Positions 43,545 through 44,169 of a DNA stretch of 44,169 nt are shown here, in pieces. Position 1 is the first letter of the stretch; every line of letters begins with the position of its first letter. The DNA comes from Butyrivibrio sp. (lineage in GTDB: Bacteria; Bacillota; Clostridia; Lachnospirales; Lachnospiraceae): the NCBI GenBank assembly GCA_017535785.1, contig JAFXTN010000034.1:1-44169 (forward strand). The letters are read 5' to 3'. The position numbers and the translations under genes were made by a program. The notes below the pieces were generated by a model. It was not told the DNA's origin. It did not search any database and saw nothing but the letters and a program-made list of their open reading frames with translations.

Positions 43545-44169
43545 TGTACCATTTTTTTGTTGAAAGCGCGCAGGTAAGTCCTGATTTAAAGCGCGTTGAT
43601 ATAGTCGGAGCGGATTACAATCATATAGCAAATGTGCTCAGGATGAAGGTCGGAGAGCAGTTTTCTGTAAGCATCAGAGAAGAAAACGACGGCAGAGAGC
43701 TCTTTTATGAGATTGAAGAGATCAATAAGACAAGTGTTGTCGGGAAACTTTGCTTTGTAGAGGAAGTGGGAAATGAACTTCCGTCTAAGATCTATCTTTT
43801 CCAGGGGCTTCCGAAGGTTGATAAAATGGAGCTCATTATTCAGAAGGCTGTTGAACTCGGAGCTTTTGAGATTATACCTATGTCTACCAAAAGGTGTATA
43901 GTTAAGCTTGATGCAAAAAAAGCTGAATCAAAAGTCAAGAGATGGCAGGCAATAGCGGAGGCGGCAGCCAAGCAGAGTAAGAGAGCGGTCATCCCTGTGG
44001 TGAAAGAACCGATGACGATGAAGCAGGCAATAGAGTATGCAAAAGATCTTGACGTAAAGCTCATACCCTATGAGCTTGCCGAGCATATAGATGAAACCAA
44101 GAAGATAATAGAGGGTATAAAGCCCGGAGAAAATATCGCTGTATTTATCGGACCGGAAGGCGGTTTTTC
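43544..44169 (+). CDS. rsmE: 16S rRNA (uracil1498-N3)-methyltransferase, 5' part (cut by window end)
   Basis: The first 208 or so residues of RsmE, which methylates U1498 of 16S rRNA. It starts MYHFFVESAQVSPDLKRVDIVGADYNHIANVLRMKVGE, the PUA-like N-terminal domain. The SPOUT catalytic domain follows: IYLFQGLPKVDKMELIIQKAVELGAFEIIPMSTKRCIVKL, then AEAAAKQSKRAVIPVV, and it reaches the knot motif IGPEGGF at the window edge. The GRxxR-like specificity region is only partly conserved. It overlaps prmA by 1 base and is probably co-translated with it. Confidence 0.94.
   Translation, partial: MYHFFVESAQVSPDLKRVDIVGADYNHIANVLRMKVGEQFSVSIREENDGRELFYEIEEINKTSVVGKLCFVEEVGNELPSKIYLFQGLPKVDKMELIIQKAVELGAFEIIPMSTKRCIVKLDAKKAESKVKRWQAIAEAAAKQSKRAVIPVVKEPMTMKQAIEYAKDLDVKLIPYELAEHIDETKKIIEGIKPGENIAVFIGPEGGF

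Overview
The window looks like chromosomal DNA of a low-to-moderate G+C anaerobic Firmicute, most likely a Lachnospiraceae member close to Butyrivibrio or Pseudobutyrivibrio. The support is inferred from gene content: pyruvate:ferredoxin oxidoreductase, MecA, SpoVG, paired GlgC/GlgD, a long-form Prs, the HrcA-GrpE-DnaK-DnaJ cluster behind a CIRCE element, and an alanine/lysine-rich protein ending in a small domain I recognise from Lachnospiraceae (DUF6465). Most starts are preceded by strong AGGAGG-type sites, and several genes use TTG or GTG. No transposase, integrase, rRNA, tRNA or CRISPR array was seen. It reads as ordinary core chromosome with a few accessory genes.

Layout. 1-1139: 3' end of nifJ. 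1238-2041 (minus): mecA. 2042-2708: a long intergenic stretch with a perfect 13-bp inverted repeat and other folded segments. 2709-8341: anchored GH18 protein, sua5, rpiB, upp, dCMP deaminase and a coiled-coil/SleB-type wall hydrolase. 8345-8827 (minus): DUF402 protein. 8889-14514: an anchored 855-residue protein of unknown function, followed 4 bases later by an intracellular GH2 beta-galactosidase. 14576-15211 (minus): LUD protein. 15284-15961: HAD phosphatase, overlapping tail-to-tail with prs. 15924-19350 (minus): replication-loader operon dnaD-dnaI-prs. 19642-21036 (minus): murC. 21294-24004: glgC, glgD, spoVG. 24095-26263 (minus): two related secreted Ig-like proteins. 26485-30665: pth-mfd. 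30775-36262: aminotransferase, PAP2 protein, histone H1-like protein, ProX-like editing protein, small membrane protein (minus), PPP phosphatase and an ArsR regulator. 36320-37183: aldo/keto reductase. 37255-42392: CIRCE-hrcA-grpE-dnaK-dnaJ with terminator. 42507-44169: prmA and the 5' part of rsmE.

The strongest unexplained signals are non-coding. (1) Between dnaD and dnaI there is a folded, probably transcribed leader: one hairpin loop is perfectly complementary over 8 nt to a bulge of the next hairpin, and an arm of the first hairpin can also pair next to the dnaI ribosome binding site. (2) Upstream of dnaD, three DnaA-box-like 9-mers lie head-to-tail without a gap, with more boxes flanking the murC terminator. 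Together these suggest that the helicase-loader operon may be wired to DnaA. (3) Upstream of prmA are two tandem hairpins with nearly identical 13-nt loops, the same U-U mismatch position and different but compensating stems. (4) The 855-residue partner of the beta-galactosidase ends in what looks like a C39/papain-like domain that lacks the histidine.

How the genes fit together: the window mixes nucleotide salvage (upp, dCMP deaminase, prs, rpiB), wall synthesis and remodelling (murC, SleB-type hydrolase, GH18), glycogen synthesis (glgC/glgD), beta-galactoside use, replication initiation, DNA repair (mfd), heat-shock protein quality control (hrcA operon, mecA) and translation maintenance (sua5, pth, proX, prmA, rsmE).
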